The position numbers and the translations under genes were made by a program. DNA of 64,000 nt from JABFXX01 sp964419605. GTDB taxonomy: Bacteria > Myxococcota_A > Polyangia > Haliangiales > Haliangiaceae. The stretch spans positions 1-64,000 of the forward strand of contig CAYQQM010000016.1 in the NCBI GenBank assembly GCA_964419605.1. Direction: 5' to 3'. Below, in pieces: positions 1 to 8,018 of the stretch. How positions within the stretch are numbered: position 1 is the first letter of the stretch; every line of letters starts with the position of its first letter. The notes beneath the pieces are model-generated. The model was not told the DNA's origin, did no database searches, and saw only the letters and a list, made by a program, of their open reading frames with translations.

Positions 1-89
1 CCCGAAGGTACGTGACCGAGGAGCAACGAAGACAGCCGGGATGGATCGGCGGCCCAGGTGGTCACCAACTTGCGGGGGCCTGTACTAAG
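1..89 (-). repeat. GTAC-ended palindromic element, copy A (cut by window edge)
   Basis: The first 89 bases are the reverse complement of the start of the element at 48906-49072, nearly base for base, including the core at 40-55 and the terminal GTAC at 82-85. The left half lies outside the window. It begins 8 bases after the gspH stop codon, so it lies in the gspH-downstream junction of the secretion operon. Confidence 0.85.
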
Positions 90-97
90 TCCCGCGC

Positions 98-859
98 TCA
101 TTGTCGGACCTTTTCACCAAGGGCATTGCGCATCATGTGATCGTTGACGTCCGCAAGCTCTCCATCTTTGAGTTGAATCCGAGCCGTCAGTCCAAACACC
201 AGGATCGAAAACGTATCGGTACCGTCGCTGAGTTCGACCACGGCTTTCTCTGAACGTCCGGTCGGGAAGAAATAGACGGCAACTTGTCCCTTCGTCGCAC
301 TGTCGTCTCGGTGCTGAACCCAAACCTCTCTGAATTTGATCCCCTTTGCGGCTCGCAACATCCGAGCCCAACCCTTCCCCTGCGCATCGCCGCTCACAGA
401 GTCCGTGGCCGGCACGCACATGCGATCCGCGACGTGGTGGCCACTGAGCGCTGCCGCTTTGCGGGCCATCTGTTCGGGATCGGCGGCCTGCACTGCCCCG
501 AGCGGAAGGTTCTTTAACTTGTCCTTACCGCGGTCGATTGCGCGTTTGACATCATCGCTTTCGGCTGCACCCGATCCGCTAGATAGGACCTTTTCATTGC
601 GAACGATCCCTGTAGCGCCCTGACAAGCCTCGACGACGTAAGCCTGCTTGTCGAGATCAAGCGTAACGCGATGCAGTTCTCCATGCTCAACAGCGAGCGC
701 GCTGGTGCGCCGCAGGATTGCGGCAAGCTCCGTTGCGTTTTCCACCAAATCCGCCTTCGTGAGCACGCGAAAGCCAGACCGCACGAGCACCGAGGCCCCA
801 GCGACAATCGCCAGGACGATCATCACTTCAAGCACCGTCATGCCGCGCGAATTCCGCAT
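98..859 (-). CDS. gspH: Type II secretion pseudopilin GspH
   Basis: Minor pseudopilin of the type II secretion pseudopilus. The protein opens with a prepilin signal: leader MRNSRG, cleavage expected after G6, then MTVLEVMIVLAIV, with Glu at +5 of the mature protein and a single hydrophobic helix of about 20 residues. Cleavage and methylation would need a PilD-type peptidase, not present here. At 253 residues it is long for GspH; the middle (about residues 90-165) holds a charged, Ala-rich stretch with one Cys that I do not recognise, and the C-terminal part (VAVYFFPTGRSEKAVVEL) fits the pseudopilin beta-sheet. It lies 7 bases downstream of gspG, sixth gene of the operon. GspH versus GspI is decided by gene order after gspG. 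Confidence 0.85.
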   Translation of the reverse strand: MRNSRGMTVLEVMIVLAIVAGASVLVRSGFRVLTKADLVENATELAAILRRTSALAVEHGELHRVTLDLDKQAYVVEACQGATGIVRNEKVLSSGSGAAESDDVKRAIDRGKDKLKNLPLGAVQAADPEQMARKAAALSGHHVADRMCVPATDSVSGDAQGKGWARMLRAAKGIKFREVWVQHRDDSATKGQVAVYFFPTGRSEKAVVELSDGTDTFSILVFGLTARIQLKDGELADVNDHMMRNALGEKVRQ

Positions 860-866
860 CTGCCGT

Positions 867-1391
867 TCAGTCCCAGGACTTGATGTCGTCGGCAGTCCCT
901 TCCTTGCCGTCTTCGCCGGGCGACATCACCTGGAGACCCTTTGCTCCTGCAGGAAGATTCGGACCGCACAACATCTTGTACTGCCCACCCCACGGATCTT
1001 TGGTGTCTTTGTTATTCATGTGTTCATTGAGATCTTCGAGCTTCTCCGGACAAGCTTTGTCCGGATGATCTGCCGCCCATGACGGGAACGCCTCGAACGC
1101 GTACTTCTGTACGGTCGCTTTGGCGATGTCTACTCTCGACTTCCCAAAGTACCTGAGGACCCGCGGGCCAACGACGAGGCCCATGACGAGGGCAATAATC
1201 GCCAGCACAATCATGATCTCCAGCAGGGTCATACCTCGGCGAAGATCGCGGGGCCGGCGAGTTAGTACCTCACCACGGGGAATCTGACACGTTCGGGTCG
1301 CCGATCTATCCCTCGTCGGGACCTTCCCCCGCGTCGGTGACTTCCAGCGGCGAGGTACTAATGGACGAAAACGAGCGGGGTGAATAAACAT
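867..1391 (-). CDS. gspG: Type II secretion major pseudopilin GspG
   Basis: Major pseudopilin of the type II secretion system. The prepilin motif RRG/MTLLEIMIVLAIIALVMG is clear, and the C-terminal part has the GspG-typical DPWGGQYKML and PGEDGKEGTADDIKSWD segments; the latter is the calcium-binding loop of the family. I chose the ATG at 1391 because AAGGAG stands 6 bases upstream; a second ATG at 1409 lacks this. The leader is abnormally long (about 53 residues; usual 6-10) because a 100-bp palindromic element (1262-1361) lies inside it and stays open in this frame. No in-frame start exists between the element and the RRG cleavage site, and starting at the Met of MTLLE would leave no leader. 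So the processed protein is probably normal but the leader is element-encoded. Confidence 0.9.
   Translation of the reverse strand: MFIHPARFRPLVPRRWKSPTRGKVPTRDRSATRTCQIPRGEVLTRRPRDLRRGMTLLEIMIVLAIIALVMGLVVGPRVLRYFGKSRVDIAKATVQKYAFEAFPSWAADHPDKACPEKLEDLNEHMNNKDTKDPWGGQYKMLCGPNLPAGAKGLQVMSPGEDGKEGTADDIKSWD
1262..1361 (+). repeat. GTAC-ended palindromic element, copy B, inside gspG leader
   Basis: Short (100 bp) copy. Ends are TTAGTACCTC and GAGGTACTAA, perfect complements; the next bases of the two arms pair at alternating positions. The core reads GGGTCGCCGATCTATCCC (1295-1312), two changes from copy D. It lacks the inner hairpin segment found in copies C and D. It lies in the coding region for the GspG leader peptide. 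Confidence 0.85.
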
Positions 1392-1417
1392 GTCGATCTC
1401 CTTGTTCATACGGCTAG

Positions 1418-2674
1418 CTATTTCGGACCCGAAAATTCACCGAGGTCCATGATGGGTTGCAGGATCGAAAAAACAATGAACGCAACAGAACCGCCCATGA
1501 CGACAAGCATCAGCGGCTCAAGAAGCGCAGTAAACCGAGATAGTTTCATGTCGACGTCCGCCTCGTAGGTTGCGGCAACTCGCTCAAGCATCTGCTCAAG
1601 CTGACCAGCGCGCTCCCCGACTGCGGTCATGTGAATCATCGTGGCAGGAAACTGCCCGGATTTCTTCAGGGTCGCTGCCAGCGATTCTCCCTCGGTAACT
1701 GCCTGTTTGGCGTCCTCAATCGCACCTTGGATAAGAACATTGCCTACGATTTGCTTGGCAGTATCCAAAGATCGCAACATCGGTACGCCCGACTGCAGCA
1801 TCGTGCCAAGCGTGCGGGCGAACCGGCCGACATTGATCGTGCGAACGAGTTCTCCAAGTACAGGCAGCCGAAGCACAAAGCGATGCCATACGGGTTTGCC
1901 ATCTCGCGACCCCTTCCAGCGAGAAAACAAAACTCCGGCTGCGACCATCGCCAGTCCAATCCACACAACGTTGCGGCCGATGAATCCCGACGTTGCAATC
2001 AACATGCGCGTATTGATTGGCAACGTCTTTCCCTGTTGGGTAAACATCTGCGTAATTTCAGGAATCACTTTCACCATGAGGAGTGCCATGATTCCGACGC
2101 CGACGACGATCATCACGACGGGGTAAATCATGGCTCCCTGCACCTTCGACGTAAGGCGCTGCGAAGCTTCCAAAAAGTCTGCCAGTCGCGTTAATACCTC
2201 GTCGAGATTACCGGCAACCTCGCCAGCGCGAACCATCGATACATAGAGTTCGCCAAACAACTTCGGATGTTTTGCCAGCGAGTCGGCAAACGATTGACCT
2301 TCGTTCACAGCGGTCCGCACTTCGGACACCGGGGTCTTCAGCCGAACGTTCTCGATCTGTTCCACCATCGCACCGAGTGCCTCGGACAGTGGAATTCCCG
2401 ACCGAACTAGCGTTGCCATTTGACGAGTGAAGGTGGCGATCTCACTCTTCTTCACGCCGCCCAACCAGCCACCAAAGTCGACTTCCTTCGACAAGCCGCC
2501 GCGTTTGGCACTGGCTGCTACCGCCTGCTTGCCTCCTTTGGACAGTTCAAAGCTGGTAACGACCACTCCGTCTTTGCGCAGTCCCTGACGCAACGCCTTG
2601 GGCGACTCCGCATCGCGGACACCTCCGACTGCCTTGCCATTGGTCGCAAGACCTTTGTAGGCGTACATCGCCAT
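1418..2674 (-). CDS. gspF: Type II secretion inner-membrane platform protein GspF
   Basis: Polytopic inner-membrane protein that couples the GspE ATPase to the pseudopilus. 418 residues, usual for GspF/PilC. N-terminal MYAYKGLATNGKAVGGVRDAESP is the family start; two GspF domains follow (about residues 80-200 and 280-400) with the repeated pattern FTRQMATLVRSGIPLSEAL and FARTLGTMLQSGVPMLRSL. Three membrane segments, near residues 180-205, 230-250 and 385-410. Its ATG overlaps the gspE stop by one base (TAATG), indicating translational coupling. Confidence 0.95.
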   Translation of the reverse strand: MAMYAYKGLATNGKAVGGVRDAESPKALRQGLRKDGVVVTSFELSKGGKQAVAASAKRGGLSKEVDFGGWLGGVKKSEIATFTRQMATLVRSGIPLSEALGAMVEQIENVRLKTPVSEVRTAVNEGQSFADSLAKHPKLFGELYVSMVRAGEVAGNLDEVLTRLADFLEASQRLTSKVQGAMIYPVVMIVVGVGIMALLMVKVIPEITQMFTQQGKTLPINTRMLIATSGFIGRNVVWIGLAMVAAGVLFSRWKGSRDGKPVWHRFVLRLPVLGELVRTINVGRFARTLGTMLQSGVPMLRSLDTAKQIVGNVLIQGAIEDAKQAVTEGESLAATLKKSGQFPATMIHMTAVGERAGQLEQMLERVAATYEADVDMKLSRFTALLEPLMLVVMGGSVAFIVFSILQPIMDLGEFSGPK

Positions 2675-4443
2675 TATCCACTGCTCTCCGCGGTCATCAG
2701 CAGAACTTCTTCAGGCGTCGTCATGCCCTGAACAACCTTGCGAGCTCCGTCCAAGCGAAGCGCCACCATTCCTTGTTCAATCGCTGCGGAACGGATGGTT
2801 CCTGCATCTGCCTTGGCGAGGGCTAGCCGCCGCACTGCATCGCTGATCATGAGCAATTCGTAGATGCCAGTACGGCCGCGATAACCCAGCTCGTTGCACT
2901 CCGGGCATCCAACTGGCTCAAATACCATTCCGGGTGGGCACGGCCGCATCCCCTTGACGTCGGGAAACTGATATCCACCCGCAAAAAACTTCGAGGGGTC
3001 GAGGCCGAGTTCACGAACGAGCTCTTCTGAGGGACGCACAGCCCGCGCACACGCGTAGCAGGGACGGCGTACCAAGCGTTGTGCCAGCAGGCCGACCAGT
3101 GAAGATGCAACCAAAAACGGCTCAATCCCCATGTCGACCAGTCGGGTAATGCCACCTGCAGCGTCGTTCGTGTGCACCGTCGAAAACACGAGGTGGCCCG
3201 TTAGAGATGCGGTAATCGCGACCTCAGCGGTCTCCCGATCGCGAATTTCGCCCACCATGATGACATCGGGATCCTGGCGCAAAAACGACCGCAATCCCGA
3301 CGCAAACGTTAGATCGATCTTCGAGTTGACCTGCGTTTGAGAAATCCCCTCGAGCTGATATTCGACCGGATCTTCAACCGTGAGAATGTTGATGTCCGGA
3401 GCATTAATCTCCGATAAGCATGCGTACAACGTGGTCGTTTTGCCGGATCCGGTCGGCCCAGTAACCAGCAAAATGCCGTGAGGACGCTTGATGATGCCGC
3501 GGATCAACTCGAGGTGATCGTTCGCAAACCCAATGTCGGCAAGGCCCAGCAGTACCGAGCTGCGATCGAGCAAGCGAATCGTAACGCTCTCGCCACCCGC
3601 TGTGGGCGAGGTCTCAACGCGCATGTCGACGTCCTTGCCGGCCATCTTGCGTCGAATCCTTCCGCTTTGAGGCAAGCGCTTCTCGGCGATGTTGAGCCCG
3701 GCCATAATCTTAACGCGCGCGATGATCGGAGCCTGAAATTTCTTGGGTGCACGCTTCGCTTCGCGCAAAACACCATCGATCCGGTAGCGCACTAAGATGT
3801 CGCGCTCGCCGGGACGAATGTGGATATCGGAGGCGCCATCTTTGGCGGCTTGGAACATCAGCGAATTCACCCAGCGAATGATCGGCGCTTCGTCGTTTGC
3901 GTCGAGCATGTCGACGAGTTCTTCGGACTGGTACTCAGAATCGTCGTCCGCGTCATCGCCTTTCTTGGCGCTGTCCTCGAGTTCCGCACCTCCGCGGAGC
4001 CGCGAATAGGTCTTGTTGATATGGTCGATAATTCGCGCGCTGGAGGCGACCACGGGATCGACGGGCTCGCCCAACAGAACGCCAACAGCATCGATAACTT
4101 CAACCGCATGGGGGTCGGCAATCGCGACCGCAACCCGGCCGTTGTCGCGGCGCAACGGCATCACCTGGCGCTGTCGAGCGAAATTGATCGGCAGTTTGTC
4201 GATGAGATCCGTTGGGATGTCGTCGGCCCGCGGGAACTCGCGCACAAACTCCATGTCGAATTGCACTGCGAGTGCGAGCGCCAACTGATCGCCATCGATG
4301 AGTTTAAGTCGAACGAGCACTTCGCCCAATAGCCCACCCTCCTCGCGTTGCTTTGCAAGTCCGCGCTCGATCGACTCGGCGCTTACGTTGCACCTCGCCT
4401 GAAGGATCTCGCCCAACAACTTCGGCGGAGCAGCGAACGCCAT
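2674..4443 (-). CDS. gspE: Type II secretion ATPase GspE
   Basis: Cytoplasmic hexameric ATPase that powers pseudopilus assembly. N-terminal MshEN/GspE-N domain (about residues 1-150), acidic linker, then the ATPase core with Walker A GPTGSGKTTT, the Asp box, Walker B region DPDVIMVGEIRDRET and His box (HLVFSTVHTNDA). Near the C terminus two Cys pairs (CYAC and CPEC, the second followed by NELGYRGRTGIYELL) form the usual zinc-binding element. Start: ATG at 4443, preceded at 7 bases by GAGGT, which is contributed by the end of repeat copy C; a GTG one codon upstream is less likely. Stop overlaps the gspF ATG. Confidence 0.96.
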   Translation of the reverse strand: MAFAAPPKLLGEILQARCNVSAESIERGLAKQREEGGLLGEVLVRLKLIDGDQLALALAVQFDMEFVREFPRADDIPTDLIDKLPINFARQRQVMPLRRDNGRVAVAIADPHAVEVIDAVGVLLGEPVDPVVASSARIIDHINKTYSRLRGGAELEDSAKKGDDADDDSEYQSEELVDMLDANDEAPIIRWVNSLMFQAAKDGASDIHIRPGERDILVRYRIDGVLREAKRAPKKFQAPIIARVKIMAGLNIAEKRLPQSGRIRRKMAGKDVDMRVETSPTAGGESVTIRLLDRSSVLLGLADIGFANDHLELIRGIIKRPHGILLVTGPTGSGKTTTLYACLSEINAPDINILTVEDPVEYQLEGISQTQVNSKIDLTFASGLRSFLRQDPDVIMVGEIRDRETAEVAITASLTGHLVFSTVHTNDAAGGITRLVDMGIEPFLVASSLVGLLAQRLVRRPCYACARAVRPSEELVRELGLDPSKFFAGGYQFPDVKGMRPCPPGMVFEPVGCPECNELGYRGRTGIYELLMISDAVRRLALAKADAGTIRSAAIEQGMVALRLDGARKVVQGMTTPEEVLLMTAESSG

Positions 4444-4444
4444 C

Positions 4445-4612
4445 ACTAGTACCTCATGTCAGTGATTTTGAGTGGTTCCGGTCGCCGAGGCGCGCCGAGC
4501 GCGAGGCTTGCGGAGTAAGCGCTACTGGCGGTAACGCGACGGAGCATAACGATGCGATCGGCGATGGATCGGCGGCCCGAATCGATCAAAATCACTGACA
4601 TGAGGTACTAGT
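4445..4612 (-). repeat. GTAC-ended palindromic element, copy C, between gspD and gspE
   Basis: 168 bp with perfect 27-nt terminal inverted repeats (4445-4471 and 4586-4612) that begin ACTAGTACCTCATGTCAG. The core lies at 4563-4578 on the minus strand. The inside aligns to copy D over its length, including the GCCTCGGCGACCGG-like segment, but the arms beyond GTAC do not resemble those of D. It fills the gspD-gspE gap exactly: the gspD TAG stop (4608-4610) and the gspE GAGGT ribosome site (4451-4455) are both within its ends. Confidence 0.92.
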
Positions 4613-7088
4613 TCCCCTTGGCGCCTTTGGTGGCTTTAGGGGTCTTGGGTTCCTTGGTGTCGCGCTTTTCCGGCTGCGGAACTTCGCGACTGCTTCCGGT
4701 ACCGTGACCCGCCTCTGGCTCCTCGATTCCCGAGGGAGCGTACTCGACCGCACCTTCCGTCACGCGTTGGCGTTGGCGAGTCGCGTTGAGCGCCGCCTGC
4801 TCCTCCTCTACGGACTGGAGCGCGCGATTCATATCCTCGATCAGACCCCGCTTGCGGCGGTAGTCCACGCGAGGCTCGAACTTGGCTTCGTTCAGGTGCA
4901 ACACCGAATCAGTAAACTCTCGGTACTCGCGGACCTTGCGCTCGCGAATTGACTGCAGGTCAAGCTGATCTCGAATAATATAGGGAGTTAGGAGGATCAG
5001 TAGATTCGTCTTCTTCTTCTGTTTCGTGCTGTACTTGAACAAATAGCCGAGTAGCGGAATGTCACCAAGCAAAGGAACTTTGGTGACGTTGGCTATTTCG
5101 CGCTCTTGAATCAAGCCACCGATCACCACGCTCTCTTGGTCGTGAACCACCACTTGCGTCTTGAGCTTTCGCTCGGACCAGGTCGGACCCAGCTCCGGAT
5201 CTTTACCGCTCAAATCTTTGGTGTTCTGTTCGATCTCAAGCCGCACCGAATCATTGGAAGAGATGTGCGGGGTGACATTGAGATCGAGCGTCAGCTTCTC
5301 GCGCTGGATGTTCTGAAGAAAGGATCCGATCGGCAAACCCGCTGCGGCAGAGCCGCCGGCACCACCGGCCCCGGCGAGGCCCGCGCCGCCCAAGCCCGCC
5401 TTATATGGAATGTTGTTGCCTACCGAAAATTCGGCTTTCTCGTTGTCGATCGCAGTAACATGGGGCGTAGACAACACGTTGGTATTGTCCTGAGTTGCCA
5501 GGGCCTGAAACAAAACCCCGTACGACGGAATGCTTGTGCCAATGCCAAGAAATTGCTGTGAATTGGCTAATGGCGACCCGATGAGTCCACCAACCAAACC
5601 GGTCAAACTCGCCAGCGACGCGGGCTGAATCGACTTTAGGGTCGCGGTCTGCACGCCACCAAGGGCCAGCGTCGATTGACTATCACCGATGGGTAAGCCG
5701 CCGTGCGAACTGGTCCCAAGATCGAGCGCTTTGTTAAGCGCAACTTCGAGAATGAGCGCCTCGATGTAGACCTGCCGTCGCGGCTGGTCGAGGCGACGAA
5801 TGACATCTTTAATTGCCAAAAAGTCACGGCTGCTTGAAGTGACGATCAGTGAATTCGTCGGATCGTCATTGACCACTCGAACTTGGCCTTCCAGCGCCGC
5901 ACCAAGGTCCCCAACCGGACCACCCATTTGTGGCAATTGGACGGCACGGCCACCGGGAGCCGGAGCTCCACTCCCCTTGTTCTGACCACCCTGCTGCAGA
6001 GCATTGTTGAGTGTCGTTGCGAGTTCTTTGGCAAGCGCATTTTCGAGTCGATACACGCGAATCGCAGCCCCTCCCTCGGCGTCTAACAGGATGTCGAGTC
6101 GCTCAACGAGCGCCTTGACGCGGCGATATCCCGCCTCGCTGGAAACCACAATCAACGTGTTCGTGCGGTCGTCGACAAGGATTTTTGAGGGCACCGCGCC
6201 GGAAACGTCCTCGGCGGAGGGTGCGATCGGAGGGGCTCCCGGCTGCTGCGGAGCTGCTGCCCGCCCTCCTGACTTCATCGCGTTCGCCGCGCCACCGCCC
6301 CCACCAGATCCGGAGGCAACCCCTAAAATGTCATTGAGCTTCTGGGCCAGAGCATTCGCGTCGGAGTGCAAGACAGAAATCGTGTACACACCATCGCTGT
6401 TGCCGGGAACATCGATCGACTTGGCCAGCGACATCATATCTCGCACTTGGCTGGCGTAGTCCGTAATGATGATCATCGTTCCCGCCGCTTGCACCTGTCC
6501 GGCGGGTGACCGAATCGAATCCAGGGCCGCGCGCAGGGTCTCGGTTTGCGCGTAAGACGGCCGCAAGATGTAACGCACCATCTGATCTTCATCCGAGGGA
6601 ACGCCTTGCTTGAAAATCGGAACGGTTTCGCTCTTCGCCGTCGCCGCTTCAACGATGCGAAGTACACTACCCTTCGGAACAACGGTTAGTCCCATCGTAG
6701 ACAGCGACACGAGGAATACGCGATAGGCCTCCTGTGGGCTCATCCGGTTCGGTGCAATAATGGTGACTTTTTTTCCGGTGGAAACGATGCGCGGATCAAG
6801 GACGAAGTTCTTGCAGGTAAATCCCATTACCCAGGTCAAAATCTCTTTTAGTTCGATCTCCGGCTTAAAACTGACGTCGACGGCTTTAGGCGTTTTGGCG
6901 CAACTATAGAGCTTTGCGTCTTCGCCCGGAGCGTCTTTCTTATCCTTTTTGTCCTTGTCGCCTTCCTTATCGCTGCCCACAACTCCCGACGTGGTCGTCG
7001 TAGTTGTCGGTTGCGCGATGGCGCCATTCGCGAAGCCGAAAGTCGCAAGAACAGTTACCAGTGTCCGGATGTTTGCACACATAGTCAT
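4608..7088 (-). CDS. gspD: Type II secretion secretin GspD
   Basis: Outer-membrane secretin forming the exit channel. 826 residues. Signal peptide at residues 1-25 (ends GAIAQ), Thr/Asp/Lys-rich linker, N0 domain (VDVSFKPEIELKEILTWV, about 70-150), N1-N3 domains (about 165-430; N2-N3 linked by a Gly/Pro-rich loop near 265-300 and another near 370), then the secretin core with the signature VPLLGDIPLLGYLFKY and LLILLTPYIIRD near 690-740. Within the core there is a Gly/Ala-rich loop (residues about 560-590). A basic, charged C-terminal tail (about 770-826) may be the pilotin-binding region. The gap to gspC is 3 bases. The stop codon lies inside repeat copy C. Confidence 0.96.
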   Translation of the reverse strand: MTMCANIRTLVTVLATFGFANGAIAQPTTTTTTSGVVGSDKEGDKDKKDKKDAPGEDAKLYSCAKTPKAVDVSFKPEIELKEILTWVMGFTCKNFVLDPRIVSTGKKVTIIAPNRMSPQEAYRVFLVSLSTMGLTVVPKGSVLRIVEAATAKSETVPIFKQGVPSDEDQMVRYILRPSYAQTETLRAALDSIRSPAGQVQAAGTMIIITDYASQVRDMMSLAKSIDVPGNSDGVYTISVLHSDANALAQKLNDILGVASGSGGGGGAANAMKSGGRAAAPQQPGAPPIAPSAEDVSGAVPSKILVDDRTNTLIVVSSEAGYRRVKALVERLDILLDAEGGAAIRVYRLENALAKELATTLNNALQQGGQNKGSGAPAPGGRAVQLPQMGGPVGDLGAALEGQVRVVNDDPTNSLIVTSSSRDFLAIKDVIRRLDQPRRQVYIEALILEVALNKALDLGTSSHGGLPIGDSQSTLALGGVQTATLKSIQPASLASLTGLVGGLIGSPLANSQQFLGIGTSIPSYGVLFQALATQDNTNVLSTPHVTAIDNEKAEFSVGNNIPYKAGLGGAGLAGAGGAGGSAAAGLPIGSFLQNIQREKLTLDLNVTPHISSNDSVRLEIEQNTKDLSGKDPELGPTWSERKLKTQVVVHDQESVVIGGLIQEREIANVTKVPLLGDIPLLGYLFKYSTKQKKKTNLLILLTPYIIRDQLDLQSIRERKVREYREFTDSVLHLNEAKFEPRVDYRRKRGLIEDMNRALQSVEEEQAALNATRQRQRVTEGAVEYAPSGIEEPEAGHGTGSSREVPQPEKRDTKEPKTPKATKGAKGN

Positions 7089-7091
7089 AAT

Positions 7092-8018
7092 TCACCGAAT
7101 GGAGTACTTCAGTTTCTCGGGCTTACCGCGGCGAAGGATGTCGACTTCGAGGGACGACGCGTCGCGAAGCTTGGAGTAGATCTCTAGCGCTTGGTTGAGA
7201 GAGGTCATCTCAAAATTGTTGATGGACTGCAGCGTGTCGCCGTTCTGAAGCCCGAGCTTCGAGTACACTGAGTTGGGCCGAATCGCATACAACTTAAAGC
7301 CATCGGATTTCCCGTTTTTGATCGCCGGCACAAGGCGAGCACCTTTTGCGATTCCCATCGGATTCGCGAGCACCCGATCGACAAGAGCCCTATCGATCTC
7401 GTAGGTGGTGTCGTTTATTTTCTTGACCCCGTTGTCGATCGCAGTTTGCAGTTCATCGCCTGAACCCTCACCCGCTGGCGTCTCGGTAGTAGCGACCGGG
7501 GGCGGCGGAGCAACGGGAGCGGTTGCACCGGCAAGGACAAGGCGTTCAAGGCGACCATTATTTTCGAAGTCGATATACTTATAATGAATCTCCTTGAGGC
7601 TTCCAGTCGCCCCAGGAATTCGGTGGCCAACCGCAAACGATCCCTGCTGTTGGCTCTCTGTATTGATGATGGTCGCATAAGATCCGTCATCGCCAGTCCC
7701 AACGTTTGTAGCCAGCAGTAACAGCGGAAGCGACGTGGTTAAGATAGACGATGGATCGCTATTGGCCACTTGAACAGGAGGAGAACACTCCGAGCAAAAC
7801 ATATTTCGCGCAGCGAACGCGGAGCCGTCTTTGGTTCGCTGCGGCTTAAACAGTTGTGACGAACTTGGGATCATCGGCACAACCTTCGGCGAATGCTCCG
7901 AGTCGCTTAGGTACTTTCCCTCGATGAGGTGGCTCGTTGCCGTAGCCGCGAATACCACGCATATCGCAACAACGACTGCGGCGATCGCCCAGGGATAACG
8001 CTTTAACAGGTCTTGCAT
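7092..8018 (-). CDS. gspC: Type II secretion inner-membrane protein GspC
   Basis: Links the inner-membrane platform to the secretin. One N-terminal membrane helix (residues about 10-32), a linker with a CSEC pair (FCSECSPP), the homology-region domain (LPLLLLATNVGTGDDGSYATIINTES), a Pro-rich stretch, and a C-terminal PDZ domain (DGFKLYAIRPNSVYSKLGLQNGDTLQSINNFEM). 308 residues, normal for myxobacterial-type GspC. Its ATG overlaps the stop of the upstream regulator by one base (TGATG), and gspD follows after 3 bases. Confidence 0.93.
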   Translation of the reverse strand: MQDLLKRYPWAIAAVVVAICVVFAATATSHLIEGKYLSDSEHSPKVVPMIPSSSQLFKPQRTKDGSAFAARNMFCSECSPPVQVANSDPSSILTTSLPLLLLATNVGTGDDGSYATIINTESQQQGSFAVGHRIPGATGSLKEIHYKYIDFENNGRLERLVLAGATAPVAPPPPVATTETPAGEGSGDELQTAIDNGVKKINDTTYEIDRALVDRVLANPMGIAKGARLVPAIKNGKSDGFKLYAIRPNSVYSKLGLQNGDTLQSINNFEMTSLNQALEIYSKLRDASSLEVDILRRGKPEKLKYSIR

